Origin: Betaproteobacteria bacterium RIFCSPLOWO2_02_FULL_62_17
GTDB taxonomy: Bacteria > Pseudomonadota > Gammaproteobacteria > Burkholderiales > SG8-39
DNA length: 6,987 nt
Assembly: GCA_001770355.1 (NCBI GenBank)
Contig: MEQV01000094.1
Coordinates: 1-6,987 of the forward strand
Direction: 5' to 3'
Position numbers and translations under genes: made by a program. Of this stretch, positions 1-6,751 are shown piece after piece (position 1 is the first letter of the stretch; each line of letters begins with the position of its first letter). The notes beneath the pieces are model-generated. The model searched no databases. It saw nothing but the letters and a program-made list of their open reading frames with translations, and was not told the origin of the DNA.

Positions 1-81
1 GCCTACCGGGTATTCGCCCCCGACGAGAATTTCATCAACCAGCCGAATCCCTCAGTGTTCCCGGGAGACGCGCGGCGATGA
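1..81 (+). CDS. C-terminal end of an unidentified upstream gene (partial)
   Basis: Frame 1 is open from the first base and ends in TGA at 79-81, giving 26 residues that begin AYRVFAPDENF and end FPGDARR. The stop overlaps the start of the next gene as ATGA (78-81), the same junction type seen twice more in this window, which is the main reason to believe the frame is translated. In Vibrio MSHA loci the gene before mshN is mshM, an ExeA-like AAA ATPase, so mshM is a possible identity, but the tail carries no motif that shows it. Because the gene order here differs from Vibrio elsewhere, another pilus gene is equally possible. Confidence 0.62.
   Translation, partial: AYRVFAPDENFINQPNPSVFPGDARR
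63..67 (+). promoter_or_regulatory. Ribosome binding site of the TPR gene
   Basis: GGGAG lies ten bases upstream of the ATG at 78, inside the end of the preceding gene. It supports that start and fits coupled translation across the ATGA overlap. Confidence 0.5.
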
Positions 82-1541
82 GCCTGTTGCTGGAAGCGCT
101 CAAGAAAGCGGAGCTCGCCAAACAGAGCTCACTGGGAACGGCGCCGCCGGCCGAGGATGCCGAGGAAGGCGGACTTCGCTTTGAGGAACCCGCCGAGCCG
201 ACGATTGGGGAGCCGGCGTTTGCCGAGCCGACGATTGCCGAGCCGACGATGCAGAGGGACCCGATAGCGGAATTCGCCGCGCCGGCGCCCGGGCGCGCGG
301 CGGCCCCCGCGCTCGCGCTCTCACCCGAACCGCAACCCCTCTCCCCGGCGCCGCGACCGCCCAGGGCTGCCCCGCCATCCCAGCCGGATGAAGCGTCTGC
401 GCCGATACCCGACCCGCAACGTGCCGCTGCGCGCCAATTGTTCGACGTGAAAGAAGTCGACTACAACCCGAAACGGCCTTTCTACATCACCCTGGGGGTG
501 CTGGGGCTGGCTGCCGTCGGCTACGGCGGATATCTCTGGTGGCAATTGCAGCCGCGCGCGACCGTGAATACCGCGGCGATTCAGAATGCGCCCAAGTCCG
601 CGCCGATCGCAAGAGTAGCGCCGCCTCCGCCGCCAACAGAACCCGGGGCGGCACCCGGCACGCAGGCATCACCAACGCCGCCGGCCGCGACTGCGGAAAC
701 TGCGCCCGCGCCGGTGGCCGCTCAGGCGGCGGGAACCCCCGCGTCCAAACCGGCCGCGGCGGCGCCCGCGAAACCCGAGGCGGCCGCGGCGGCGGGCTCG
801 CCGGCAAGTGTCCCTACCCCGGCAACCTTCCTGCGTCAGGGCCAGGCTGCGGCAAAAGCCGCGGCGCCACCGCCTGCTGCAACACCCGCGACTGCGCCAG
901 GCACGGCGGCGCGGCCGCGCGCGGCCGCGCCGCGAACGGCGCGTCTGCCTATCAAGGTGACGCCACCGGCTTTTCAGGCCAACCAAGTCCTGGAGAGCGC
1001 ATACGCCGCCTTCCAGCGTGGCGAATATGATCGTGCCAAGACCGAATACCAGCAGGTGCTGAGCCGCGAAGCCACCAGCCGCGATGCCCTGCTGGGACTG
1101 GCCGCCATCGATGTGCGCGCGCGTGAATACGCAACCGCGGAACTGCGCTATTTGAAACTGCTGGAGCTCGACCCTCGCGATGCCCATGCGCATGCCGCGC
1201 TGATCGCATTGCAGGGCAATGTCGATCCGGTTCAGACGGAGAGCCGCATCAAGAACCTGATCGCCGGGCAGCCGGATGCGACGCACCTTTATTTCACTCT
1301 TGGCAATCAGTATGCGGCGCAGGCGCGCTGGGCCGACGCCCAGAACGCCTATTTCAAGGCATTCAGCGCCGAACCCGACAACGCGGATTTCGCCTTCAAT
1401 CTGGCGGTGAGCCTGGATCATTTGCGCCAGAGCAAGCTGGCCGGTGAGTACTATCGCAAGGCCATAGCTCTTGCCGGGAACCGCCCGGCAGGCTTTGACC
1501 GCAAGCAAGCGGAATCGCGCGCGCAGGAGTTGCAGCGTTGA
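78..1541 (+). CDS. MshN-like inner-membrane TPR protein of a type IV pilus assembly locus
   Basis: A 487-residue protein, probably a scaffold or assembly factor for the pilus machine. It begins MSLLLEALKKAELAKQ, an N-terminal signature shared by many MshN-like TPR and GspB-like proteins of such loci. Residues 20-130 are acidic and Pro/Ala-rich and include a four-unit EPxxx repeat (residues 40-59). One membrane segment spans about 134-156 (PFYITLGVLGLAAVGYGGYL), giving N-in, C-out topology. Residues 158-298 are an Ala/Pro low-complexity linker, with a 14-bp direct repeat in its DNA (751-764 and 781-794, same frame). Tetratricopeptide repeats fill about 300-470, for example the AYAAFQRGEYDRAKTEYQQV and FTLGNQYAAQARWADAQNAY segments, followed by a short basic tail. 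The long linker could let the TPR domain reach across the periplasm (inference). The start overlaps the upstream stop and the stop overlaps the start of the ATPase gene. Family assignment rests on the N-terminus, architecture and position; the exact function of MshN proteins is poorly defined. Confidence 0.85.
   Translation: MSLLLEALKKAELAKQSSLGTAPPAEDAEEGGLRFEEPAEPTIGEPAFAEPTIAEPTMQRDPIAEFAAPAPGRAAAPALALSPEPQPLSPAPRPPRAAPPSQPDEASAPIPDPQRAAARQLFDVKEVDYNPKRPFYITLGVLGLAAVGYGGYLWWQLQPRATVNTAAIQNAPKSAPIARVAPPPPPTEPGAAPGTQASPTPPAATAETAPAPVAAQAAGTPASKPAAAAPAKPEAAAAAGSPASVPTPATFLRQGQAAAKAAAPPPAATPATAPGTAARPRAAAPRTARLPIKVTPPAFQANQVLESAYAAFQRGEYDRAKTEYQQVLSREATSRDALLGLAAIDVRAREYATAELRYLKLLELDPRDAHAHAALIALQGNVDPVQTESRIKNLIAGQPDATHLYFTLGNQYAAQARWADAQNAYFKAFSAEPDNADFAFNLAVSLDHLRQSKLAGEYYRKAIALAGNRPAGFDRKQAESRAQELQR
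195..254 (+). repeat. Four tandem 15-bp units encoding EPxxx pentapeptides
   Basis: Four in-frame units each start GAGCC and encode EPTIG, EPAFA, EPTIA and EPTMQ. Units one and three differ only in their last codon; the others carry a few more changes. The array lies in the disordered, presumably cytoplasmic N-terminal segment of the MshN-like protein. It is probably a slippage or unequal-crossover product whose copy number may vary between strains. Confidence 0.75.
906..933. repeat. 28-bp perfect palindrome, all G/C
   Basis: The sequence is its own reverse complement over 28 bases with no spacer, centred between 919 and 920, and contains two GCGGCCGC octamers (911-918 and 921-928). Symmetry breaks at 905/934. 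It codes for Ala, Arg and Pro residues 277-286 of the Ala/Pro linker of the MshN-like protein. Low-complexity GC-rich coding DNA makes such symmetry more likely than in average sequence, so it may be accidental. Confidence 0.8.
1525..1529 (+). promoter_or_regulatory. Ribosome binding site that selects the TTG start of mshE
   Basis: AGGAG lies eight bases before the TTG at 1538. The alternative in-frame ATG at 1553 would be 23 bases away, too far for this site, and has no good site of its own. This favours the TTG start, which also forms a TTGA overlap with the stop of the TPR gene. Confidence 0.65.
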
Positions 1542-3262
1542 ATTCGCCGCGCATGGCCGGCACGCCGGCGCCACAGGCCAAGCGCCATATAGGCCAGATT
1601 CTCATTTCACAGGGAATCCTGACCGAAGACCAACTGCGCATCGCGCTGCTTGAACAACTCAAGAACAACCAGCCGGTGGGGCGGCTGCTGGTGCAGCTCG
1701 GCTTTGTTTCCGAAGCAACGCTGCGCGACGCGCTGTCGGAAAAGCTGGGGCTGCAAAGCGTCGATTTGTCGCAGATCGTGGTCGATTCCGCCGCGCTCAA
1801 ATTGGTGCCGCGCGAATTCGCCAAGCGCCAGAATCTGTTCCCGGTGGCGCTGGACCGGGAGCGCAATCGCCTGATCATCGCGATCGCCGATACCAACAAT
1901 ATCGTCGCGCTCGACCAGGTGCGCGCGCAGCTTCGCGGCGAATTCGAAATCGATGTGCGCCTGGCCGGCGAAAGCGAGATCGCGCGCGCGGTCGATCAAT
2001 ATTACGGCCACGATTTTTCCATCGACGGCATCCTGCATGAAATCGAAACCGGCGAGGTCGACTACCAGAGCCTGCAGGTTTCGGGCGACGCCTATTCGCA
2101 GCCGGTGGTGCGTCTGGTATCGGCGCTGCTGGCCGACGCGGTGGAGCGCAGCGCCTCGGATATCCATTTCGAGCCGGAGCAGAATTTCCTGCGCATCCGC
2201 TACCGCATAGACGGCGTGTTGCGCCAGATCCGCAGCCTGCACAAGACTTATTGGCCGGCCATGGCGGTGCGTCTGAAGGTCATGGCAAAAATGAACATCG
2301 CCGAAACCCGGGCGCCTCAGGACGGCCGGATTTCGCTGACGCTCACAGGCCGGTCGGTGGATTTTCGCGTCGCGTCGCAGGCCACCTCGCACGGCGAGAA
2401 CGTCGTGCTGCGCATTCTGGACCGCCAGAAAGGCATCGTGCCGCTGGATGGATTGGGGCTGGAGAAAAGCCAGCTCGCGCTGCTGAAAAAGATGATCGCG
2501 CGCCCCGAAGGCATCATCCTCGTGACCGGCCCGACCGGCAGCGGCAAGACCACCACGCTTTATTCGGTGCTCAATCACATCAACAGCGATGGCCTGAACA
2601 TCATGACCCTGGAGGATCCGGTCGAGTATCCGATGACCCTGATCCGGCAGACCTCGGTCAACGAGGCCGCGAAGATGGATTTCGCCAACGGCATTCGCTC
2701 GCTGATGCGGCAGGACCCCGACATCATCCTGGTGGGCGAGATCCGGGACGAGGACACCGCCACCATGGCATTGCGTGCCGCGATGACCGGACACCAGGTG
2801 TATTCAACGCTGCACACCAATTCCGCCATCGGCGCGATTCCGCGGCTTCTCGATATCGGTATCGCGCCCGACGTGCTTTCCGGAAACATCATCGGCATCG
2901 TCGCGCAGCGCCTGATACGGCGGCTTTGCAAACATTGCAAGCAGCCTTACGAGGGCACTGCCGAGGAATGCAAGCTGCTGGGCGCGGACCCGCAAAAAGC
3001 CCCGACGCTGCACCGCTCGGTCGGCTGCGACCACTGCGAGTATCAAGGCTACAGGGGACGCCTTGCGATCATCGAGATTCTCAAGTTCGACCCTGAAATC
3101 GACGAAATGATCGCGCGCCGTTCGACCACCCGCGAGCTGTTGCAGTCGGCCCTTGGCAAGGGATTCCGCACCCTCGCCGATGACGCGACCCGCCGCGCGC
3201 TGGACGGCTCGACTTCCCTTGACGAGGTGTTGCGCGTGGTCGATTTGACCGACCGCATGTAG
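1538..3262 (+). CDS. mshE: MshE-like pilus assembly ATPase (GspE/PilB family) with MshEN domain
   Basis: A 574-residue cytoplasmic hexameric-type ATPase expected to power pilus extension by acting on the platform protein MshG. Residues 17-69 form the two 24-residue MshEN units, HIGQILISQG... and PVGRLLVQLG..., separated by LKNNQ; MshEN domains in Vibrio MshE bind cyclic di-GMP. The remainder of the N-terminal domain runs to about 160. The motor has Walker A GPTGSGKTTT (331-340), an Asp box IMTLEDPVE (355-363), Walker B DPDIILVGEIRD (393-404) and a His box TGHQVYSTLHTN (417-428). A zinc-type tetracysteine site is C464/C467 and C497/C500. All catalytic boxes look intact and the length is usual for the family. 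The TTG start is chosen for its AGGAG and TTGA overlap; starting at the ATG at 1553 would remove only five residues. The first position of both MshEN units lacks the consensus Arg (H17, P46), so ligand binding is uncertain. Retraction ATPases (PilT) are shorter and lack this N-terminal region, so an extension role is favoured. Confidence 0.93.
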   Translation: MNSPRMAGTPAPQAKRHIGQILISQGILTEDQLRIALLEQLKNNQPVGRLLVQLGFVSEATLRDALSEKLGLQSVDLSQIVVDSAALKLVPREFAKRQNLFPVALDRERNRLIIAIADTNNIVALDQVRAQLRGEFEIDVRLAGESEIARAVDQYYGHDFSIDGILHEIETGEVDYQSLQVSGDAYSQPVVRLVSALLADAVERSASDIHFEPEQNFLRIRYRIDGVLRQIRSLHKTYWPAMAVRLKVMAKMNIAETRAPQDGRISLTLTGRSVDFRVASQATSHGENVVLRILDRQKGIVPLDGLGLEKSQLALLKKMIARPEGIILVTGPTGSGKTTTLYSVLNHINSDGLNIMTLEDPVEYPMTLIRQTSVNEAAKMDFANGIRSLMRQDPDIILVGEIRDEDTATMALRAAMTGHQVYSTLHTNSAIGAIPRLLDIGIAPDVLSGNIIGIVAQRLIRRLCKHCKQPYEGTAEECKLLGADPQKAPTLHRSVGCDHCEYQGYRGRLAIIEILKFDPEIDEMIARRSTTRELLQSALGKGFRTLADDATRRALDGSTSLDEVLRVVDLTDRM

Positions 3263-3353
3263 CCGGCCGAAAACCCGCTGACCGAATTTCGCTGACCGCA
3301 TTTAACCTCCCGCATTCAGCCCACCACCGTCCCGGACCCGCCTACTTACCGCC
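3263..3353 (+). other. Intergenic leader between mshE and mshG: C-rich, no clear ribosome binding site
   Basis: This is the only sizeable gap in the window. Its first part holds a 14-bp tandem repeat. The last 50 bases (3304-3353) contain 27 C against 7 G, and no Shine-Dalgarno-like purine run precedes the ATG at 3354. I see no stem-loop followed by a T-run, and no convincing -35/-10 pair: TTGACC at 3245-3250 has no matching -10 at the right distance. The C-rich, G-poor character resembles Rho-loading (rut) sequence, which is only a suggestion. Confidence 0.5.
3276..3303 (+). repeat. 14-bp tandem direct repeat
   Basis: CGCTGACCGAATTT (3276-3289) is followed directly by CGCTGACCGCATTT (3290-3303), identical at 13 of 14 positions. 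It could be a local duplication or a paired protein-binding site; nothing else in the sequence distinguishes these. Confidence 0.75.
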
Positions 3354-4559
3354 ATGTCGCTATTCACCTACAAGGCCATCGATCCGGCCGGAAAAGCCAC
3401 CATGGGCCAGCTCGAGGCCCTCAATCTCATCGATCTGGAAATGCGCCTGAAGCGCATGGGCCTGGACCTGGTCACCGGCGGGCCGACGCGGCGAGGCGGC
3501 TCGCTGATGCGCAAAGGGGCCATCAAGCGCGAAGACCTGATCAATTTCTGCTTTCACCTGGAAAACCTGCTCAAGGCCGGCGTGCCGCTGGTGGAGAGTC
3601 TCACCGACCTGCGCGACAGCTCGGAGAATCCGCGCTTCCGCGAGGTCATCTCCGGCGTCATAGAAAGCATCCAGGGCGGCTCGGCGCTGTCGGTTGCGCT
3701 GGCCGATTACCCCGATGTCTTCTCGCCGGTATTCGCGGCCCTGATCAGGGCCGGCGAAAATACCGGCCGCATGCCCGCGGTTCTGCTCAGCCTCACCGAC
3801 ACGCTTAAATGGGAGGACGAACTCGCCTCGCAGACAAAAAAGATCATCATGTACCCGGCCTTCGTCGGCTCGACGGTGCTGCTGGTCACGTTTTTCCTGA
3901 TGATCTACCTGGTGCCGCAGATGGTCGGGTTCATCAAGAGCATGGGGCAGACGTTGCCGCTGCAGACCGTGGTGCTGATCGCGGTGTCGCGCTTTTTCGT
4001 GGAGTACTGGTGGGCGATGATTGCCGTGCCGGTGGGGCTGTTTTTCGGCGTGAAATATGCCGCGGCCAACAACCCCATCCTGCGCTACCAGATAGACCGT
4101 GCCAAGCTCGGTGTGCCGCTGGTGGGAAACATCCTGCGCAAGATCATCCTGTCGCGTTTCGCCAGCACTTTCGCCATGATGTACTCAGCCGGCATCACCA
4201 TTCTGGACGCCATGCACAACTCCGAGGAGATCGCCGGCAATCTGGTGATCCAGGAGGGGCTGCGCATGGCGGGGCAGGAAATCGCCGAAGGCAAAAGCGT
4301 CACCAATTCGTTTCAAAACGTCGGCCTGTTTCCGCCGCTGGTCATCCGCATGATCCGCGTGGGCGAGACCACCGGCGCGCTGGACAACGCCCTGCTGAAC
4401 GTGTCCTACTTCTATAACCGCGAAGTACGTGAATCGATCGGCAAGGTGCAGACCATGATCGAACCGATGATGACGGTAATCCTCGGGGCGATCCTCGGCT
4501 GGGTGATGCTCTCGGTGCTCGGCCCGATTTACGACATGATGACCAAAGTAAAGATCTAG
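3354..4559 (+). CDS. mshG: MshG-like inner-membrane platform protein (GspF/PilC family)
   Basis: A 401-residue polytopic protein that forms the platform on which the assembly ATPase acts to insert pilin subunits. It starts MSLFTYKAIDPAGK, the usual GspF/PilC N-terminus, which fixes the start despite the lack of a ribosome binding site. Two T2SF domains are visible: the first (about 58-180) contains RAGENTGRM (132-140) and the second (about 262-385) contains RVGETTGAL (335-343), the paired R-x-G-E-x-T-G signatures of the family. Membrane segments are about 167-190 (IMYPAFVGSTVLLVTFFLMI), 205-236 (possibly one long or two short helices) and 372-392 after the conserved EP pair (370-371). Length and motifs are typical, with no sign of damage. 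It follows mshE after a 91-base gap and is 15 bases ahead of the next gene. PilC of a twitching pilus is the main alternative; the MshN-like and MshE-like neighbours favour MshG. Confidence 0.92.
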   Translation: MSLFTYKAIDPAGKATMGQLEALNLIDLEMRLKRMGLDLVTGGPTRRGGSLMRKGAIKREDLINFCFHLENLLKAGVPLVESLTDLRDSSENPRFREVISGVIESIQGGSALSVALADYPDVFSPVFAALIRAGENTGRMPAVLLSLTDTLKWEDELASQTKKIIMYPAFVGSTVLLVTFFLMIYLVPQMVGFIKSMGQTLPLQTVVLIAVSRFFVEYWWAMIAVPVGLFFGVKYAAANNPILRYQIDRAKLGVPLVGNILRKIILSRFASTFAMMYSAGITILDAMHNSEEIAGNLVIQEGLRMAGQEIAEGKSVTNSFQNVGLFPPLVIRMIRVGETTGALDNALLNVSYFYNREVRESIGKVQTMIEPMMTVILGAILGWVMLSVLGPIYDMMTKVKI

Positions 4560-4574
4560 GTACGAAAACCCGCC

Positions 4575-6149
4575 ATGCCCGCCAAGCGCCTTCTTTACTT
4601 TACCTCCAGCCAGGTCAGCGCGTTCACATGGAATGCCGGCACGCTGATCGAGGATGCCGTGTTCGGGAACGGCGAGGAAGCGCTGCCTGAATTCGGCAAA
4701 TACGTCGCCGGCGCGCCGCACGCCCTGTATTACCTGCTGGTCGATATTGTCGAGGAGGACTTTCACCAGGAATCCATCCCCTATGTCCGGGGCGGCGACC
4801 GGCGCACGCTGCTGCAGCGCAAACTGTCGCAACGCTACCGCGACCTGTCACTTGCCCTGACCGTGTCGCTGGGCTATGAGAGCGGGCCACGGCGCGAAGA
4901 AAACATTCTGTTCACCTCATTCACCAATACCCAGCAATTGCAGCCCTGGCTGGCAATGTTGAACAGCCAGAAAGCGCGCGTTGTGGGCGTCTATTCGCCG
5001 CCCCTGCTTGCGCCGGCCTTGGCGAAACGCATCGGCTTCGCGCAAAAACGCTTTCTGCTGGTCAGCCGCCAGCAGGCGGGCATGCGGCAATGCTTCGTCG
5101 ACAACGGTCAGATTCGCTTTTCCCGCCTGGGCCATATCGAAGGCGAGAACATGGCCCAGCGTGCCCAGGCGGTAGCCGCGGAAACCAGCCGCCTGCAGCA
5201 ATACCTCACCAATATGCGCATGCTGGCGCGTGACAGCGGCGCCCTGGATGTGATCGTCATCTTCGCCGACGAAGCGCTCGCCGAGTTCAAGGCCGCCTGC
5301 GTCAACACCCCGCAGATCAACTATAACGTGATTGGCATCGGTGACGCCTGCAAGCGCGCCGGCTTGAAGGCGGCTCCCGAGAACCTTCTGGCGGAACGCC
5401 TTTTCCTCCACATTCTTGCGGTTTCACAACCGTCGCAGCAATTCGCCGACGACGGCCACCGCCGCTATTTCAATCTGTGGCGGGCGCGCGTTGCCTCCTT
5501 CGCCACGGGCGCAGCCATATTCACGTTTTGCGTGCTGCTGGCGGCGCTGCGGCTGTTGGACTATTACAACGTTCAGCAGCAGGCCGGCATCGACCAACGG
5601 CAGGAACGGCGGCTGAACGATCAATATACGCGCCTGCAGGCGCAATTCCAGAAAACGCCGACCTCGACCGAGAATTTGAAAGCTCTGGTCAAAAACTACA
5701 TCGCGCTGGAAAAGCAAACTGTTTCGCTGGACAAAATGTTCGTGGAACTGAGCAAAGCCCTGGCGGCGGTTCCGCAGATCGAGCTCGAGCGCATTGAATG
5801 GCAGATCGGCACGGACCTCAAGCGCGCTGCGGATGGTGCGAAGGCCGCGAAGGCGCCGCCCACGCCCGCGGCACCCGCCGCGGCGAAATCCGATGAAATT
5901 CCAATTTTTGAAGTCGTGCAACTCAGCGGCCGCGTCAACGCCGCCCAGGCGTCGGATTTCCGCAATATCACCCTACTTGTGAATCAGTTTGTCGCGGCAT
6001 TGCGCGCGCGGCCCGGCGTGGAAGTCACCAGCACGCAATTGCCCTTTGACCTGACCGCCGAAAAAAGCATTTCCGGCGATATTGGCGCCGCCCGGGCAAC
6101 CGAAGTGCCGCGGTTTACCGTCGTATTCAACAAGCGGGTCGGGACATGA
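4575..6149 (+). CDS. MshI/GspL-like bitopic protein: degenerate PilM-like domain joined to a PilN-like periplasmic domain
   Basis: A 524-residue protein probably belonging to the alignment subcomplex that couples the cytoplasmic ATPase to the periplasmic and outer-membrane parts. Residues 1-300 look cytoplasmic and resemble the actin-like PilM/GspL fold: LLVSRQQAGMRQCFVDNGQI (161-180) followed by RFSR aligns by eye with the PilM strand-turn-strand 'DIG...T...V..G...F.R', but Asp and Gly of the nucleotide-binding turn are missing. A membrane segment spans about 305-327 (ATGAAIFTFCVLLAALRLLD), then a coiled coil (about 334-395), then a PilN-like region (about 396-524) with an Ala/Pro/Lys insert at 419-438. 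N-in, C-out topology is predicted. The gene starts 15 bases after mshG without a clear ribosome binding site, and its stop overlaps the next start as ATGA. Separate PilM and PilN genes are common in type IVa systems; here both regions are in one chain, as in GspL. The call rests on topology and context, not on strong motifs. Confidence 0.68.
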   Translation: MPAKRLLYFTSSQVSAFTWNAGTLIEDAVFGNGEEALPEFGKYVAGAPHALYYLLVDIVEEDFHQESIPYVRGGDRRTLLQRKLSQRYRDLSLALTVSLGYESGPRREENILFTSFTNTQQLQPWLAMLNSQKARVVGVYSPPLLAPALAKRIGFAQKRFLLVSRQQAGMRQCFVDNGQIRFSRLGHIEGENMAQRAQAVAAETSRLQQYLTNMRMLARDSGALDVIVIFADEALAEFKAACVNTPQINYNVIGIGDACKRAGLKAAPENLLAERLFLHILAVSQPSQQFADDGHRRYFNLWRARVASFATGAAIFTFCVLLAALRLLDYYNVQQQAGIDQRQERRLNDQYTRLQAQFQKTPTSTENLKALVKNYIALEKQTVSLDKMFVELSKALAAVPQIELERIEWQIGTDLKRAADGAKAAKAPPTPAAPAAAKSDEIPIFEVVQLSGRVNAAQASDFRNITLLVNQFVAALRARPGVEVTSTQLPFDLTAEKSISGDIGAARATEVPRFTVVFNKRVGT

Positions 6150-6751
6150 AAATCGCCCGTGAAGACTACAAACACCTGCGCCTGCCGCTGGCCGCCGCCG
6201 CGCTGCTGATTGCCATGGGCGTCACCTGCCTGGCCGTGAGCGAAACCTGGCTCATGGATGCCAGAAAAGCCCGCGATACCGCCAAGAATTCCAACGCGCA
6301 GGCGCAAAAACGCCTCGACCAGGTGTCCGAAGAAGAGCGGGAGATCAAGGAGAACATGCTCTGGTATGCGCGCATGGCCTCGCGCGGCATGGTCGAGCAG
6401 GAAAACCGGCTCGACCTCATCGATTCGATTGCCAAGATCAAGACCGCCAGAAAGCTGTTCGAGATTCGCTACAATATTGAATCCCAACGGCCGCTGGGGT
6501 ACCCCGGCCTCACACCGGCAGGCGCGATGGATCTGGTGGGCAGCCGCATGAAGCTGGATATGCAGTTGCTGCACGAGGAGGACCTGCTGAGGTTCCTGTC
6601 CGACCTCGGTGCCGCGGCGCTGTCGCATGTCTCGGTCAGGCGCTGTACCCTGGACAGGATAGAGCGCGGCCAATCGCTGGCGGCAGTTCCGCGGTTGAGT
6701 ACAAGCTGCGAGCTGGACCTGGTGGCGGTGAAACAGGTGAAATCCTCATGA
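6146..6751 (+). CDS. MshJ/PilO-like bitopic inner-membrane protein
   Basis: A 201-residue protein with a short cytoplasmic N-terminus, one membrane helix at about 12-32 (RLPLAAAALLIAMGVTCLAV), a charged coiled coil at about 36-75, and a periplasmic domain to the end. This is the layout of PilO and GspM, which pair with PilN or GspL through their coiled coils; the gene is immediately downstream of the PilN-like protein with an ATGA overlap, supporting stoichiometric co-translation. The segment ARKLFEIRYNIE (101-112) begins the globular, probably ferredoxin-like part. Two periplasmic cysteines, C167 and C188, could form a disulfide (inference). The other cysteine, C28, is in the membrane helix. 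There is no catalytic motif, as expected for a structural part. Its stop overlaps the next start as ATGA. Confidence 0.72.
   Translation: MKIAREDYKHLRLPLAAAALLIAMGVTCLAVSETWLMDARKARDTAKNSNAQAQKRLDQVSEEEREIKENMLWYARMASRGMVEQENRLDLIDSIAKIKTARKLFEIRYNIESQRPLGYPGLTPAGAMDLVGSRMKLDMQLLHEEDLLRFLSDLGAAALSHVSVRRCTLDRIERGQSLAAVPRLSTSCELDLVAVKQVKSS
6735..6740 (+). promoter_or_regulatory. Ribosome binding site of the last gene
   Basis: AGGTGA lies seven bases upstream of the ATG at 6748, within the end of the PilO-like gene, and supports that start and coupled translation. Confidence 0.55.

Noticed and set aside
669..1574. Antisense open frame of 301 codons opposite the TPR gene
   Set aside because: Its product is dominated by Arg/Gly runs mirroring the Ala/Pro linker codons on the other strand; no recognisable domain or start signal.
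1978..1992. Alternating CG run (cgcgcgcgcg) as a Z-DNA or regulatory site
   Set aside because: Short, within coding sequence (Ile-Ala-Arg-Ala-Val), and expected from codon use at this GC content.
1607..2794. Antisense open frame of 395 codons opposite mshE
   Set aside because: It lies wholly under a well-supported ATPase gene, its translation is low-grade His/Arg/Gln/Ala-rich sequence without motifs, and long antisense frames are common in GC-rich genes.
2251..3096. Alternative + strand frame of 281 codons inside mshE
   Set aside because: The translation is Arg/His/Gly/Ala-rich without motifs, while the mshE frame carries all ATPase motifs over the same bases.
3245..3273. Possible promoter (TTGACC) at the end of mshE
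   Set aside because: No acceptable -10 hexamer occurs 16-18 bases downstream; the hexamer is explained by the coding sequence.
3261..3285. Possible intrinsic terminator after mshE
   Set aside because: The GCCGGC and CGGCCG palindromes are too short to make a stable stem and no T-run follows.
4185..4832. Antisense open frame spanning the mshG end and the next gene
   Set aside because: Composition is that of a shadow of the sense frames, and it crosses two sense genes with clear family features.
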